Below, piece by piece: positions 18,035 to 26,570 of a DNA stretch of 64,000 nt. The stretch's first letter is position 1; every line of letters begins with the position of its first letter. The notes under the pieces were generated by a model. That model was not told the DNA's origin. It ran no database searches and saw only the letters and a list, made by a program, of their open reading frames with translations. The DNA comes from Paenibacillus pectinilyticus. Its GTDB lineage: Bacteria; Bacillota; Bacilli; Paenibacillales; NBRC-103111. Where the stretch lies: assembly GCF_001700435.1 (NCBI RefSeq), contig NZ_LYPC01000010.1, positions 186,001 through 250,000 on the forward strand, written 5' to 3'. A program made the position numbers and the translations under genes.

Positions 18035-18079
18035 CTCTATCAGTATCCCGACTAAATCGATAACACTTTTTAGACTTTT
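18035..18079 (-). promoter_or_regulatory. Tandem AGTC operator, copy A (upstream of the symporter)
   Basis: On the minus strand, half-site 1 AGTCTAAAAAGTGTTA is followed exactly 23 bp later by half-site 2 AGTCGGGATACTGATAG, then a GATAAAAT -10-like box. The sequence around it (17976-18082) is shared with copies at 22274, 25031 and 28175. Direct repeats two helical turns apart next to the -35 position are typical of AraC-type activators. Confidence 0.65.
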
Positions 18080-18118
18080 CCTGTTCATGATTTTCATTTC
18101 AACTGAATAAAAAGAAAA

Positions 18119-18156
18119 AACAGACGCCGATGATAAATATTATCAGCAGCATCTGT
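18119..18156 (-). terminator. Terminator of the GH3 gene at 18206
   Basis: On the minus strand, AACAGATGCTGCTGATAA pairs with TTATCATCGGCGTCTGTT, followed by a T-run. It ends the SDR-GH3 transcript before the symporter promoter. Confidence 0.75.
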
Positions 18157-18205
18157 TATCAGTTATAAGTTATAAAAAGGCCACAAAATCCGAATGTTAG
18201 TTGAA

Positions 18206-20626
18206 TTACACTAGCTCTTCACAAGTCTCTGCAAAAAAGCTTCTAGTTGCGTGATCAATATATTCCGTTATTTCATGTGTATAAATGGCTTCTGCTCGAA
18301 CATCGTCGCTATGTCCACCAACGAAGAACTTAAAGTCACCTTTTTCAAGAATCCATTTACCTTTAACATTCTGGAATGACATTTGATCCGGTTTGAAGGT
18401 AAAGCAGACTTTTTTACTTTCTCCCGCTTTGAGTGCTACACGTCGGAAGCCAATCAGCTCTTGTCGTGGACGAATTAGGCTTGCAAGAAGATCCTTTCCA
18501 TAAAGCTGTACAACCTCGTCACCATCCAAGTCACCAACATTCTTGATTGTAACGCTCAAATTAAGCTTCCCGTCGCTGTCCTTTTCAACGCTAAGATTGC
18601 CGTATTCAAATGTCGTATAACTCAAACCATAGCCAAAAGGAGCTAACGTCGAGCTATCACTGTCAATATAACCTGTTTTAAGGAGACCACGGTCATATAC
18701 TGCAGAAGAACCATTATTTTGGTAATGGTAAACAGGAAGATGGCCTACACTTCGAGGTACGTCAACTGGTGTACGACCCGCCGGATTCGCCCTACCACTA
18801 ATGACTTCTGCAAAAGCTTTTCCGCCATAAGTAGAAGGTAACCAACCCTCAATGATAGCAGGGACATTTTTGTAAGCCCACTCGCTGCATAGAGGACGAC
18901 CATCAGTGTGTAAAATGACCATATTAGGATTTGCTTTGAACACCTCACGCATGAGTTCTTCCTGCATCCCCATCAAATCGAGGCTTGTACAATCGACGGC
19001 TTCACCTGAAGAAGCCGTTGCTCCAAGGCCATTCTTTGCGCCTACGGCCATGAACACGATATCTGCCTTCTTAGCAGCTTCTACTGCCTCAGCAATATGG
19101 CTAGCATCGTCACCTTTATAGTCACAGCCTTCTACAAATTCGACGGAGTCGAATACTTCACGTAGCCCATCCAAAATAGTTGTTGCACCAGGATACAATT
19201 TACGGATTGTGTCGTCGATAATAGATTTGTCCGAGAAATTAATTGAAGAGAGCATATTGGCCAAGTCGTCGAAAGCGGACTTCTTATCATCATCTTCTTC
19301 AAATTCAACACCAGGTTGCGTAGCGCCCATTGTAGAAAAACTCACAAGCATTTCCAACATTGCTATATAAGTGTAATTTCCATACATTAAGCGTAAATTG
19401 TTACCCGTTGGACCTACAAGCAGAATCTTTTTACTTTTATCACGAACAGGGAGAATCCCGTCATTTTTCATCAATGTCATTGACTTAATTGCAGCTTCGA
19501 GGGAATTTTTATTATTCTCTGTATTATCCATCGCAGCCGCGACAAGTTCCGGATGTGGATATGGATCTTCAAAGAGCCCGAGCTCGAATTTCAATGTCAA
19601 GAATCGTCTCAATGCACGGTCCACTAACGCAACATCCATCTCACCCTTCTCGACTGCCTCGATCATTTCATCGCTATAGCCCATTCTAGTAGGTAGTTCA
19701 ACATCCAGCCCTGCCTCTAAGCAACGTTTGCCTGCCTCGAACAAGTTCTCAGCAGTATTAAAATCCATTACGAGGTGTCTTATGGAGTTATAATCAGCAA
19801 CTACAACCCCTTTAAAGTCCAACTCATCACGCAACATATCCGTTAAAATTCGCTCGTTGGAGCAAACTGGCTCCCCATCAACCTCTGAATAGCAGTTCAT
19901 AACACATTTTAAATCTGCCAGACGAATTGCTGCTTCAAAAGGTTTTGCAAAATTCTCTCTTAAATCTCTAGCAGAAGCCATAGATTTATGCATGTTCATT
20001 CCACTCTCACTCTGGGAGTATCCAAGAAAATGTTTAGCGGTACATGCAATCCCCTCTTTTATGTCTTCGCCCTGAAGCCCCTTGACAAAAGCGACTGTCA
20101 TAACCGAAGTAAGCGTTGGATCTCCACCGTATCCCTCGTTCGCTCTGCCCCAACGAAAATCACGGGCGAGATCAGATACTGGAGATAATGCGTGTCTGAT
20201 ACCGTAAGCATACATCTGCTTCCTAGTGCCCTCTGACATCTTCGAAACAAGTTCAGGTTCAAAGGATGCCCCCAGCCCAATCGGTGCTGGAAACAGATTT
20301 GCCCCCGGCATCGCAACAGGACCGGAGAGTGCTTCACCGTGAATCAACGCAGGTATCCCATGAGGGGAGTTGGCAATTACATATTCTTGAGCATTAGTAA
20401 GATCTTTGATCAGATCTTGACTTCCAAAAATCGTCATGGAACCCATGCTATTTTTTAGATCCAGTTTGTCATTATCCATGTTAGGCATAATCATGGCACA
20501 AGTAATCTGTCTAACCTTCTCTTCAACAGACATTCGATTCATTAAATCTTCTACCCGTTCCTCAATACTTAGCTGTGGATTTTGATAGGGAAGCATATTT
20601 GTTTGTGTTTCTTTTGTCATGTTCAC
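18206..20626 (-). CDS. Glycoside hydrolase family 3 with C-terminal FnIII-like domain
   Basis: An 806-residue cytoplasmic GH3 enzyme with the full three-domain layout. The N-terminal barrel has ALSPVSDLARDFRWGR, the CTAKHFLGYSQSESGMN substrate loop and the nucleophile Asp in VVVADYNSI. The sandwich domain starts at SMTLMKNDGILPV, and an FnIII-like domain ends the protein (FGYGLSYTTFEY, DGDEVVQLY, KAGESKKVCFTF). Such enzymes remove terminal beta-glucose or beta-xylose units. The nucleophile motif is ADY rather than the usual SDW, which may change the aglycone site. It begins 26 bp after the SDR gene, so the two are co-transcribed. Confidence 0.9.
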   Translation of the reverse strand: MNMTKETQTNMLPYQNPQLSIEERVEDLMNRMSVEEKVRQITCAMIMPNMDNDKLDLKNSMGSMTIFGSQDLIKDLTNAQEYVIANSPHGIPALIHGEALSGPVAMPGANLFPAPIGLGASFEPELVSKMSEGTRKQMYAYGIRHALSPVSDLARDFRWGRANEGYGGDPTLTSVMTVAFVKGLQGEDIKEGIACTAKHFLGYSQSESGMNMHKSMASARDLRENFAKPFEAAIRLADLKCVMNCYSEVDGEPVCSNERILTDMLRDELDFKGVVVADYNSIRHLVMDFNTAENLFEAGKRCLEAGLDVELPTRMGYSDEMIEAVEKGEMDVALVDRALRRFLTLKFELGLFEDPYPHPELVAAAMDNTENNKNSLEAAIKSMTLMKNDGILPVRDKSKKILLVGPTGNNLRLMYGNYTYIAMLEMLVSFSTMGATQPGVEFEEDDDKKSAFDDLANMLSSINFSDKSIIDDTIRKLYPGATTILDGLREVFDSVEFVEGCDYKGDDASHIAEAVEAAKKADIVFMAVGAKNGLGATASSGEAVDCTSLDLMGMQEELMREVFKANPNMVILHTDGRPLCSEWAYKNVPAIIEGWLPSTYGGKAFAEVISGRANPAGRTPVDVPRSVGHLPVYHYQNNGSSAVYDRGLLKTGYIDSDSSTLAPFGYGLSYTTFEYGNLSVEKDSDGKLNLSVTIKNVGDLDGDEVVQLYGKDLLASLIRPRQELIGFRRVALKAGESKKVCFTFKPDQMSFQNVKGKWILEKGDFKFFVGGHSDDVRAEAIYTHEITEYIDHATRSFFAETCEELV

Positions 20627-20652
20627 ACATTCCTCTCGTCATTTATATTCAA

Positions 20653-21435
20653 TTAAGCTCTTCCCATAGAAGCGCCACCTGAAGCGAAGAACGATTGACC
20701 TGTAAGGAATCGGCTATCCGGACTGGCAAGGAATACACAAACACCTGCAATATCTTTGTAAGGATCGCCAGGGCGTTTAAATGCATTAAGCGACATATTT
20801 TCGATTAATTTTTCTAAGCCGTAGCCATTTCCTTTTAATGTATCAGTTACAGCAGATGGATAAATCATGTTTACACGAATGCCATCTAATCCCCATTCAT
20901 CTGCTACAACACGAGTTAATCCAGCGATGGCCGCTTTTGAAATTGCTCCAGCTGAAAGGTATAAAGGCTTTCCTTGTTGGCTGCCGTAATGCATGAAAGA
21001 AGAGAAGTTGATAACCGATGATTCTTTTCCTTTTAAATATGGATAACACAACTGCATCAAATGGGCGTAAGCAACTGTGGCATGGTTAAAGCTTTCAAAA
21101 TATTCTAACGGTGTTTCTGCAAATGGTACTTGCGTAGGACCACCGTTTGTACCACCACCAACGGCAATGTTTAGAAGTGTATCAATTGTACCGAAGCGTT
21201 TTACTCCTTCTTCAACTAATATTTTCAGCTGTTTAGTATCGTTAATATCAATGACTAGTGATAAAACTTCTGCACCTTTTTCTTTTAGGAGTTCTTCTGT
21301 TATACGTAATTTTTCTTCATTGTAATCACACATAATAATTTTTGCGCCTTCTTCGGCAAAACGAATAGCTGTTTGTTTACCTATTCCTGCTCCAGTACCT
21401 GTAATTAATGCTACATTACCTTCTAAAATCCCCAT
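20653..21435 (-). CDS. SDR-family NAD(P)-dependent oxidoreductase with altered active-site spacing
   Basis: A 260-residue short-chain dehydrogenase. The cofactor motif TGTGAGIG is at residues 13-20, and the NVAG-equivalent is NIAVGG. The catalytic Ser is in INFSSFMHYG. The usual Y-x3-K pair is not present: after the position where Tyr is expected (PLYLSAGAISKAAIAG), the Lys comes eight residues later, as if four residues (LSAG) had been inserted. The enzyme may use an altered geometry or be a binding-type SDR. It heads the operon with the GH3 gene, so a sugar or sugar-acid substrate is likely. Confidence 0.85.
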   Translation of the reverse strand: MGILEGNVALITGTGAGIGKQTAIRFAEEGAKIIMCDYNEEKLRITEELLKEKGAEVLSLVIDINDTKQLKILVEEGVKRFGTIDTLLNIAVGGGTNGGPTQVPFAETPLEYFESFNHATVAYAHLMQLCYPYLKGKESSVINFSSFMHYGSQQGKPLYLSAGAISKAAIAGLTRVVADEWGLDGIRVNMIYPSAVTDTLKGNGYGLEKLIENMSLNAFKRPGDPYKDIAGVCVFLASPDSRFLTGQSFFASGGASMGRA

Positions 21436-21598
21436 TTGTTTTCACTCCCACAATAAAGTTTATTTTCCTCTTGTTTTCTCGCTTATTCTCAGTAATACAA
21501 CATTGACACTTTGAGTGATAGTGGTGGAAAATGTATCCTACACCCTAGCCCCTTTGCATCATAATCCTTGCCGAGCTCGATTCCACGAAATTACTTCA

Positions 21599-22048
21599 TT
21601 ACAGGAATGGATCCTTAGATGAAATAAATATTAATAATTTCTCGAACGCATTTACGAAAATATGCAGTTCTTCAGGTGGAAGCTGTGATAATCCCCGGAA
21701 AATAATTTTCTTCTGGACATCGTTGTAATGAGCAAGGACGGCGGTTCCTTCAGCTGTATTCTCGACTAGAACAATTCGTCGATCCGTCTCATGATGTTTA
21801 CGGATAACATGCCCACTTTGAACCAGTCGATCAATCATAACTGTGATTGCACTTGGTTTAACGCCCAGTTTATCAGCAAGGTGAGATTGTTTCGGTGTCT
21901 GTTCCATGGAAATCATCGCTAACGTGAACAATTGGGGAGCTGTTAACTCTGTATTGAGTTCGCCGAAGACACTTTGTGAAATCTTACGGTGAGCCATCTT
22001 AAATGTTGTGCTGAAGCGATTGGTATAGTCAGTCAATTCATCTTCCAA
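21599..22048 (-). CDS. MarR-family transcriptional regulator
   Basis: A 149-residue winged-helix regulator starting at TTG 22048, seven bases after GGGAGG; the longer reading from 22087 has no such signal. The helix-turn-helix is QSHLADKLGVKPSAITVMIDRLV and the wing is VIRKHHETDRRIVLVENT (split from longer context). It is the last gene before the SDR-GH3 operon on the same strand and may repress it or be autoregulated. Operator copy B lies about 225 bp upstream. Confidence 0.85.
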   Translation of the reverse strand: MEDELTDYTNRFSTTFKMAHRKISQSVFGELNTELTAPQLFTLAMISMEQTPKQSHLADKLGVKPSAITVMIDRLVQSGHVIRKHHETDRRIVLVENTAEGTAVLAHYNDVQKKIIFRGLSQLPPEELHIFVNAFEKLLIFISSKDPFL

Positions 22049-22140
22049 ACCATTACCTCCCTTTTTAGTTATCGTAGTCAGTATCAAAAATATGAAAAGT
22101 GACCATTTTACTTAAAATAAGAAATTAGATGATTTCACTA

Positions 22141-22203
22141 TCAATGAATCGACCGAATGGCTTTAAGCCCCTCATTTAATTGATGCAGTTCCTCTTCCGG
22201 GAT
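22141..22203 (-). pseudogene. Possible C-terminal scrap of a MarR-type gene
   Basis: A 20-codon open stretch reads PEEELHQLNEGLKAIRSIH then stop, resembling the end of a MarR protein (compare LPPEELHIFVNAFEKL in the intact neighbour). It has no start and a stop immediately upstream. Short, so only tentative. Confidence 0.3.
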
Positions 22204-22273
22204 CTATATTTCATTGCTCACCCTTTTGAAATGTGACGTTGTTAACTTGATATTATCTGATTTATTATCGAGC

Positions 22274-22318
22274 CTCTATCAGTATCCGGACTAATGAGAT
22301 AACACTTTTTCGACTTTA
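22274..22318 (-). promoter_or_regulatory. Tandem AGTC operator, copy B (upstream of marR)
   Basis: On the minus strand, AGTCGAAAAAGTGTTA then, 23 bp later, AGTCCGGATACTGATAGAG, followed by an AT-rich GATAATATC box. It has the same geometry as the four other copies. It lies between the GH2 terminator and the marR gene. Confidence 0.6.
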
Positions 22319-22343
22319 CCTTTTTCAACTAAGCGAATAGAAA

Positions 22344-22381
22344 AATAGGAGAAATCCGACGGACCAGATTTTCTCCTATTA
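22344..22381 (-). terminator. Terminator of the GH2 gene
   Basis: AATAGGAGAAAATC and GGATTTCTCCTATT on the minus strand form a long stem followed by TTTCT, 13 bases after the GH2 stop codon. Confidence 0.75.
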
Positions 22382-22393
22382 CTAATTCGTATA

Positions 22394-24823
22394 CTAATAA
22401 CAAATTTTATCGCTCTCTAAATCTTCGGATTCAGCCGAAATGGTAATATGACCGCTCGATTTACGAACAATTACCAATGCCAGACCATTAAATGCTTTCC
22501 TATGATCAGCAATATCTGATTCATGACTGGCTGGGTTTCCGTTACCCACACCAATAATTTCTCCATTCTCTACTGAAAACTGGATATGATTATCTGCCGT
22601 CGGGCAAACAACACCTGATTTATCAATGACTTCAGCCTTGAATAAGTCTTCGTTCTTTCCGTTGTAGATTTTACTTAACCTTATTGCATGCGGTTCTCCT
22701 GCTGTAACTCTTCTATCCTCTGCAACTGCCTTACCATCTTTATAGGCTATTACTTTAATTTCTCCTGGTGTGTAAATCGCATCCCAATTCGTTATCAATC
22801 CCTTGGTATGCTTTTGTCTGCCTTGGGATTCATTGTTGATAAACAGCTCTACTTCTTCGCAATTACTGTAAATATTCACAAAGATATTTTGACCTTCCTT
22901 ACCCTGCCAGTTCCAATGGGGCAGCACATGAACCATTGGCGTATCCTGCCATACGCTCTGCCAGTAATAATAAACGTCTTTAGCAAACCCACACATGTCC
23001 ATAGCACCATATTGAGAATTAATTGTTGGCCAATGCCATGGGAAGGTTTCTCCGCGGTAGTCAAAAGCAGTCCAAATAAATACTCCCCCTAAAGCTGGCA
23101 CTTCATTTTTATAATTATTCCAGCAATATACGAGATTACTATTGGAAACAGCTCCGCCTAAAGATCCGGTTGATATTTCAGAATCTTCACTTTGAGCTAA
23201 CTTCGCATAATATTTACCACTATCATAACTGTCACATAACCCTAGTTTTCGGTTATCCTTATAGATACCTCTTGTAGATACATAAGATGCGTCCTCGGAT
23301 GCCATAACCAATGAATCGGGATATTTTTCCAATCTTGCTTTTGCATTACCATCATCATAGTTGATCCCTATTACCTCGGGAATGGATTCGTACTCCTCAT
23401 CACCTTTTGCAAATTGTCCTGCGATTGTAAATAACCTTGTTGGATCCAATTTTTTCGCTTGTACAACTAAAGCTTTTAGAATCCTTTTACCTGGAGGGAG
23501 CATTGTAATAAGTTCTTCATTTTCCAAGGACCACATAAATACAGAAGGATGATTCCGACTTCCTTTTATTAGATCTTCCAGATCACTTAAACCTTGTGGG
23601 GTTACTTCAAATCTTCGGTTTTCATTCAATACAAGAATTCCCATTCTGTCACAGGCTTGCAATAGGTAATCTGTTGCCGGATGGTGTGCGGAGCGATAGG
23701 CGTTGGCTCCCATTTCTTTTATTCTCGTTAATTTATAGTCAATAATATCTGGTGTTAATGCAATACCTACACCTGCAAAATCCTGGTGTTCACATACTCC
23801 TTTTAATTCAATCGATTTTCCGTTGACTACTAAGCCCTGGCTTGTATATTGGATCTCTCTAATACCGAATAATGTTTCGTAATTGTCTACTAATACATCG
23901 TTCTTGACGATCTCTGTTAACATCCGATATAAATACGGGTTTTCGAGATTCCATAGAATAGGATTTTCAACAGTCATATCAAATGATATTTTGCCTTCAC
24001 CTAGAAATACTAAGGATAACTCCTTTTCATGTTGATGTAACTTCTTATTATCTTTTGAGATAAGAGTTTGTCTAACAGTTACACTGCAATCTGAAGTAAG
24101 TGTGTTTTCGATTTCCGTCTCTATAATTACATTGGCTTTGCTCTCCGTTATGTCCTTACAGTAGACGAATGTTCCATGCCTTTTTACGTGTACCGGGTCC
24201 AGTTGATACATCCATACATCCCTGTATATGCCTGCCCCTTCAGCCCACCAGCCTTCTTTATAGGTTGAATCTGTTTTTACGAGAATCACATTTTCACCTT
24301 CATCCCCGTAGAACAGGTATTCACTGATATCATAAGCAAACCCTGTATAACCTGATAAATGGGAACCAATGTAACAACCGTTAACCCATACAATTGAGTC
24401 TCGCATTACGCCTTCAAATTCAATAATAATTCTTTTTTCCAAGGCTTCCTTTGGCAGTGAAAATTTCTTTCTGTAGTAACCTACCCCATCCGGCAAATAG
24501 CCTTTGGAGGAGTCCTTAGAAAATATAAATCCAGTTTTTTGACCAGGTGCTTCATAATCCTGTCTGATCTTCCAATCATGTGGAACCTCGATATTGTCCC
24601 ATTTCCCCTCAAGATTTTTTGCAATGTTATACCATGAATTTCCGTTATCTGTACCAATTACTTTTGCTACATGAAGTGGTAACTTATAAACGAACCCTTC
24701 TTCTTCCGTCAAATTGCTTGCTCCACCACATGTTCCTGTTTTCTCAGTAACTTTTTGGACTTGATGTTCCAGCTCACCCATGTGAAATAACCAGTTTCCA
24801 TTAAAATTAATTTTCTCTCTCAT
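22394..24823 (-). CDS. Glycoside hydrolase family 2 (beta-galactosidase-like)
   Basis: An 809-residue GH2 enzyme. The N-terminal sugar-binding jelly roll has FNGNWLFHMGELE, VPHDWKIRQDYE, GVGYYRKKF and EGVMRDSIVWVNG. An immunoglobulin-like domain follows, then the catalytic barrel with HHPATDYLLQACDRMGILV, the acid/base Glu in WSLENEE and the probable nucleophile in ASEDASY. A C-terminal domain of the DUF4982 type (WNWQGKEGQNIFVNIYSNCEEVELF, shortened) supports the GH2 beta-galactosidase subgroup. There is no signal peptide. The start has GGTGGAG in front. It lies downstream of operator copy D and a broken binding-protein gene. Confidence 0.9.
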   Translation of the reverse strand: MREKINFNGNWLFHMGELEHQVQKVTEKTGTCGGASNLTEEEGFVYKLPLHVAKVIGTDNGNSWYNIAKNLEGKWDNIEVPHDWKIRQDYEAPGQKTGFIFSKDSSKGYLPDGVGYYRKKFSLPKEALEKRIIIEFEGVMRDSIVWVNGCYIGSHLSGYTGFAYDISEYLFYGDEGENVILVKTDSTYKEGWWAEGAGIYRDVWMYQLDPVHVKRHGTFVYCKDITESKANVIIETEIENTLTSDCSVTVRQTLISKDNKKLHQHEKELSLVFLGEGKISFDMTVENPILWNLENPYLYRMLTEIVKNDVLVDNYETLFGIREIQYTSQGLVVNGKSIELKGVCEHQDFAGVGIALTPDIIDYKLTRIKEMGANAYRSAHHPATDYLLQACDRMGILVLNENRRFEVTPQGLSDLEDLIKGSRNHPSVFMWSLENEELITMLPPGKRILKALVVQAKKLDPTRLFTIAGQFAKGDEEYESIPEVIGINYDDGNAKARLEKYPDSLVMASEDASYVSTRGIYKDNRKLGLCDSYDSGKYYAKLAQSEDSEISTGSLGGAVSNSNLVYCWNNYKNEVPALGGVFIWTAFDYRGETFPWHWPTINSQYGAMDMCGFAKDVYYYWQSVWQDTPMVHVLPHWNWQGKEGQNIFVNIYSNCEEVELFINNESQGRQKHTKGLITNWDAIYTPGEIKVIAYKDGKAVAEDRRVTAGEPHAIRLSKIYNGKNEDLFKAEVIDKSGVVCPTADNHIQFSVENGEIIGVGNGNPASHESDIADHRKAFNGLALVIVRKSSGHITISAESEDLESDKICY

Positions 24824-24847
24824 GATTACTCTCCACCCTTTTCTGCT

Positions 24848-24995
24848 TACTGTTTACTATTTGTCTTTGCCCAATCATCCTGTTGTTTCTACTTCTCTGC
24901 GATAACTTTGTCAATTCCTACGACTGGCGAGATTGCCAGCTCGTTCGTTTTGATGACTTCAAACGCCTTATCGAGGTCACTTATGGAATATGATG
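24848..24995 (-). pseudogene. Eroded second copy of the solute-binding-protein gene
   Basis: On the minus strand, a C-terminal piece reads GIDKVIAEK, stop, then KQQDDWAKTNSK, matching the intact protein's GIDKVIAEKQKQLDEWAKANNK (residue run split at the stop). It is joined to an internal piece equivalent to 27450-27510 (the region reading TSNAFEV in the intact copy is recognisable as GACTTCAAACGC on the plus strand). Most of the gene has been deleted. The conserved promoter follows at once at about 24983. Confidence 0.7.
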
Positions 24996-25030
24996 TTGCT
25001 AACTTAATGTTATCTGATTTATTATCGAGC

Positions 25031-25074
25031 CTCTATCAGTATCCCGACTAAAGTAATAACACTATTTAGACTTT
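25031..25074 (-). promoter_or_regulatory. Tandem AGTC operator, copy D (upstream of GH2)
   Basis: On the minus strand, AGTCTAAATAGTGTTA and, 23 bp on, AGTCGGGATACTGATAGAG, then GATAACATT. Conserved with copy E over about 90 bp, including the GAATATGATGTTGC leader. With the binding-protein gene now eroded, this promoter would drive GH2. Confidence 0.65.
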
Positions 25075-25077
25075 CCT

Positions 25078-25135
25078 ATTCAGGATTGCTGCCTGAACTC
25101 GTTTGGGTTCATCCCTGTCAGCTTCTTGGTAGCCC
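25078..25135 (-). pseudogene. C-terminal scrap of a YesN-type response regulator
   Basis: The bases CAGGATTGCTGCCTGAACTC and the following GTTTGGGTTCATCCCTGTCA copy the end of the intact response regulator gene (28224 onward), encoding TGMNPNEFRQQS in reverse. It lies directly upstream of operator copy D, the same order as the intact regulator-operator-binding protein arrangement. Confidence 0.65.
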
Positions 25136-25146
25136 CAGAAAAACAA

Positions 25147-25182
25147 AACGACCACTTTCGGGATTACCGAGAAGCAGTCGTT
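25147..25182 (-). terminator. Terminator downstream of the TetR gene
   Basis: AACGACTGCTT and AAGTGGTCGTT pair on the minus strand, followed by a TTGTTTTTCT run. Loop and stem resemble the hairpin at 33724-33762, which also precedes a copy of the operator. Confidence 0.65.
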
Positions 25183-25342
25183 ACTATGATAGATTCCAGA
25201 TACAGAAGATGCATGTTATTTCAACCAGCGATTATGCAGGGGTATCTGTGGCTCATATATGAAATCCTCCCTACCGATTGAGATTCCTGATTACTCTCGG
25301 AGTTACTATGTAAATGCCTCACGATAGCACAGAGAGCCAAAA

Positions 25343-25951
25343 TCATGATTTCGGCTCTGTTTTTACTTCGTCGTATGAGGCGAACGGAGCCAATATCAGA
25401 AGTTTCTTCGCAAGAAATTTCGGTGTGTAGCTCATATCGCTGCGAAGCCAAGAGGTAATTGCACCAATGAAGGCAGATGCGCTATACCAGAGAAGAATGT
25501 CTGCTGGAACCCCAAACTCCGAATCGATCGGGTTTGCACTTTGATTCCCGATTTTTTCGGTGATATCTTCAAGCATTACATTTATAAAATGCTTGGTAAA
25601 TACAGGTATTTGATTTGAGGCAAGCAACACCGTATAAAACTTTGAATTTTCTGCAAGATGTTCGAGTAACTTAACCAGTCTATAGCCTCTTGAATGAGTG
25701 AATTCTGGAATTTCCGCTTTTAAGATGTTCTTAATATTTTTGGACATTTCTTCCGCCATCTTGTCGATCATATCAGGAATATCCCGGTAGTGAAGATAAA
25801 AGGTAACACGATTGATTGTCGCGCGTTCCGCGAGTTTATACACGGTAATTTTCTCGAGTTCTATCTCCTGAAGTAAATCGATGAAAGCATTCTCAATTAA
25901 TTGGCGTGTGCGAATGATACGTAAATCCAAACGTTGTGATTTCTCTGTCAT
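25343..25951 (-). CDS. TetR/AcrR-family transcriptional regulator
   Basis: A 202-residue repressor; the ATG at 25951 begins MTEKSQRLDLRIIRTRQLI, and in-frame ATGs upstream are possible. The N-terminal helix-turn-helix is ITVYKLAERATINRVTFYLHY, and the C-terminal half is of the TetR_C_8-like type (CFTKHFINVMLEDITEKI-like helices). It is divergently arranged with the remains of a drug-efflux MFS gene 90 bp away. It probably once repressed that gene and is now without its target, apart from itself. Confidence 0.85.
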   Translation of the reverse strand: MTEKSQRLDLRIIRTRQLIENAFIDLLQEIELEKITVYKLAERATINRVTFYLHYRDIPDMIDKMAEEMSKNIKNILKAEIPEFTHSRGYRLVKLLEHLAENSKFYTVLLASNQIPVFTKHFINVMLEDITEKIGNQSANPIDSEFGVPADILLWYSASAFIGAITSWLRSDMSYTPKFLAKKLLILAPFASYDEVKTEPKS

Positions 25952-26039
25952 GTATTTCATGCCTTTCATTGAAGTCCACACTCCCCGTTCACCAACATAT
26001 AGCCGATCGTCAACCCTTATGCTGTAGACTATATTTTTA

Positions 26040-26369
26040 ATGCCAATTACGACAGCAGGTTTGAACCAGCTACCAGCAAGATTGAACGCTCATGGTACGG
26101 CATCACCAATCCTATCAAGCAGGTGGCTGGTGGGATCCGTACCGCTCTACTCGTCACAGTAATGACAACCAGTACCAAGTCACATCTTCAGGACATGGTC
26201 GCTTCTGGCGTCTCGGGCACGCAGGAGCATATCATTATGGGAGTCATCCTTTCAGGGAATTAATGATGCGTACCTTGTCATTGTTTGACTTGGAATCATA
26301 GGTTTGCTATTGTCCTTCTTTATTAAACGTAGGGGGCATGCCGAGGAAGCAGAAACCGGAAATGTGTGA
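26040..26369 (+). pseudogene. C-terminal remnant of a DHA2-type MFS drug-efflux gene
   Basis: Three frames join into the end of an EmrB/QacA-type transporter: MPITTAGLNQLPARLNAHGT, then ITNPIKQVAGGIRTALLVTV and the SHLQDMVASG stretch, then FQGINDAYLVIV, stop, LGIIGLLLSFFIKRRGH and a natural end. At least two frameshifts and one internal stop are needed, and about two thirds of the gene is missing. The neighbouring TetR gene is intact. Confidence 0.8.
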
Positions 26370-26452
26370 ACATAAAAGAAGGAGAGGTTAGGGGAGCCTA
26401 ACTTGCCAAAATACAAGCCGCGTAACAAAATGAGCCTAATTGTAAACATCAA

Positions 26453-26487
26453 ACAGCCCCCACCATGTATTCATGGTAAGGGCTGTC
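26453..26487. terminator. Hairpin between the MFS remnant and the binding-protein gene
   Basis: ACAGCCC-x2-ACCATG pairs with CATGGT-x2-GGGCTGT. It lies 85 bases after the binding-protein stop on the minus strand. The T-run is poor, so termination is likely but weak. Confidence 0.5.
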
Positions 26488-26570
26488 GTATACTTTGCGA
26501 TGTCCACAATACCAAAATCCAGTTACATGAAAAAAGGTATCATAACGGTGATAGTGAAAATGCTGTGTTA

